Positions 5,755 through 6,040 of a stretch of DNA of 6,040 bases are shown in pieces. How positions within the stretch are numbered: the stretch's first letter is position 1; the number at the start of each line of letters is the position of its first letter. The notes below the pieces were generated by a model. The model did not search any database, had not been told where the DNA came from, and saw only the letters and a program-made list of their open reading frames with translations. The position numbers and the translations under genes are program-made. Origin of the DNA: an uncultured Solirubrobacteraceae bacterium (GTDB lineage: Bacteria > Actinomycetota > Thermoleophilia > Solirubrobacterales > Solirubrobacteraceae); the NCBI GenBank assembly GCA_955652215.1, contig CATPAX010000046.1, positions 1 to 6,040 on the forward strand, given 5' to 3'.

Positions 5755-5776
5755 CGTGCGCGCGGCGAGGCGCACG
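5755..5776. other. GC-rich stem-loop downstream of the GH114 gene
   Basis: CGTGCGC (5755-5761) pairs with GCGCACG (5770-5776) over an 8-base loop, 72 bp after the GH114 stop. There is no T-run behind it, so it is at best a weak or Rho-assisted terminator, or an mRNA 3'-end stabiliser. Confidence 0.3.
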
Positions 5777-5830
5777 AATGCCGATCACAAGGACGAACCG
5801 GACCGACCACGTCGTTTTCACTTGCGCCGA

Positions 5831-5856
5831 GCGCATCTGCTCGCATAGGGATGCGC
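5831..5856. other. Second stem-loop in the gap before the last gene
   Basis: GCGCATC (5831-5837) and GATGCGC (5850-5856) are perfect reverse complements with a 12-base spacer. It lies just upstream of the possible promoter at 5865-5891, so it could be a terminator of the GH operon or a regulator-binding site. The rest of 5684-5932 shows no convincing gene. Confidence 0.3.
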
Positions 5857-5864
5857 ATTCCTGC

Positions 5865-5891
5865 TTGATCAGCGTCGAAGTCGAGTAATGT
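5865..5891 (+). promoter_or_regulatory. Possible promoter of the last gene
   Basis: TTGATC (5865-5870) and TAATGT (5886-5891) resemble -35 and -10 elements, but the spacer is 15 bp, shorter than the usual 16-18. It would give a leader of about 35 bases before the GTG at 5933. The gap of 249 bp after the GH114 gene makes a separate promoter plausible. Confidence 0.35.
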
Positions 5892-5932
5892 CGATCACTG
5901 CTCGAGGCCATTAGAGCAAATGAGACCGGAAA

Positions 5933-6040
5933 GTGAAGTACTACCTCGTATCGATCGCAGCTGCCGGAGCGCTCGCATTCCCGGCCGCCGCCGCGTCCTA
6001 CACGCCGCCACCCGCCTCGGGTGATTCCCGGTCCCTACTC
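5933..6040 (+). CDS. N terminus of an exported protein, possibly related to the GH114 product (3' end outside the window)
   Basis: GTG at 5933 opens a frame that runs to the window edge (36 codons). It encodes a signal peptide: MKYY, a hydrophobic stretch LVSIAAAGALAFPAAAA with an Ala-rich cleavage region, then SYTPPPASGDSRSLL. A GGA lies just before the start, closer than ideal. The mature N terminus, P-x-SGDS after a Pro-rich stretch, resembles that of the GH114 protein (YPKLPTSGDSWYW), and both begin with M-K/R-Y. It may therefore be a second copy or a functional relative, but too little is present to assign a family. A competing ATG at 5920 is in another frame that stops after about 35 codons. 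Confidence 0.55.
   Translation, partial: MKYYLVSIAAAGALAFPAAAASYTPPPASGDSRSLL

Noticed and set aside
5755..5856. Intrinsic terminator of the GH operon
   Set aside because: Two stem-loops are present but neither is followed by a T-run, so they are listed only as stem-loops.
5688..5888. 66-residue plus-strand frame in the gap after the GH114 gene
   Set aside because: It has no ribosome-binding site or recognisable domain, and the region holds two stem-loops and a possible promoter. It cannot be fully excluded, but nothing supports it.
4910..5911. Minus-strand open frame opposite the GH114 gene
   Set aside because: It has no recognisable motif and repetitive Val/Ala/Arg composition, typical of an antisense shadow.
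5920..6024. Short frame from ATG at 5920
   Set aside because: It stops after about 35 codons with Arg-rich shadow sequence; the GTG at 5933 in another frame gives a proper signal peptide.

Overview
The window is GC-rich, densely packed bacterial chromosome. Codon usage with strong G/C third positions, frequent TTG/GTG starts, genes with no visible Shine-Dalgarno sequence, and the protein styles all suggest a soil or environmental Actinomycetota, most likely of the Thermoleophilia type (Solirubrobacterales or Gaiellales). That placement is an inference; there is no rRNA, tRNA or CRISPR array here to anchor it.

Left part (1-1645). The window opens with the last 45 codons of a plus-strand gene that ends in a low-complexity Asn/Pro/Gly tail. 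An intergenic stretch with a G8 run and three copies of a 16-bp repeat follows. Next come three minus-strand genes. Reading leftwards from 1645 they are: a 243-aa protein that looks like an Fe(II)/2-oxoglutarate dioxygenase of the aspartyl/asparaginyl-hydroxylase fold; a VapB-type AbrB antitoxin; and a VapC-type PIN-domain toxin that overlaps vapB by 4 bp. A perfect 9-bp inverted repeat abuts the vapB start and covers its probable -10 box, which looks like an autoregulatory operator.

Middle (1646-3356). A divergent intergenic region with a GC hairpin precedes infA (translation initiation factor IF-1), followed 28 bp later by thiL (thiamine-monophosphate kinase). This placement of infA, outside a visible ribosomal-protein cluster, is unusual. 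Convergent with thiL, and overlapping its 3' end on the other strand, is a small FlgM-like gene (anti-sigma-28 core at its N terminus). The region between it and the next gene carries two inverted repeats, one of which looks like an operator for the sugar genes.

Right part (3357-6040). A GH4 NAD/metal-dependent alpha-glycosidase (alpha-galactosidase-like, cytoplasmic) is translationally coupled by an ATGA overlap to a secreted GH114-type endo-alpha-1,4-polygalactosaminidase. The two activities fit stepwise breakdown of an alpha-1,4-linked galactose/galactosamine polymer, such as fungal galactosaminogalactan or a bacterial exopolysaccharide. A 249-bp gap with stem-loops and a possible promoter leads to the first 36 codons of another exported protein. 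Its region just after the signal peptide resembles that of the GH114 protein.
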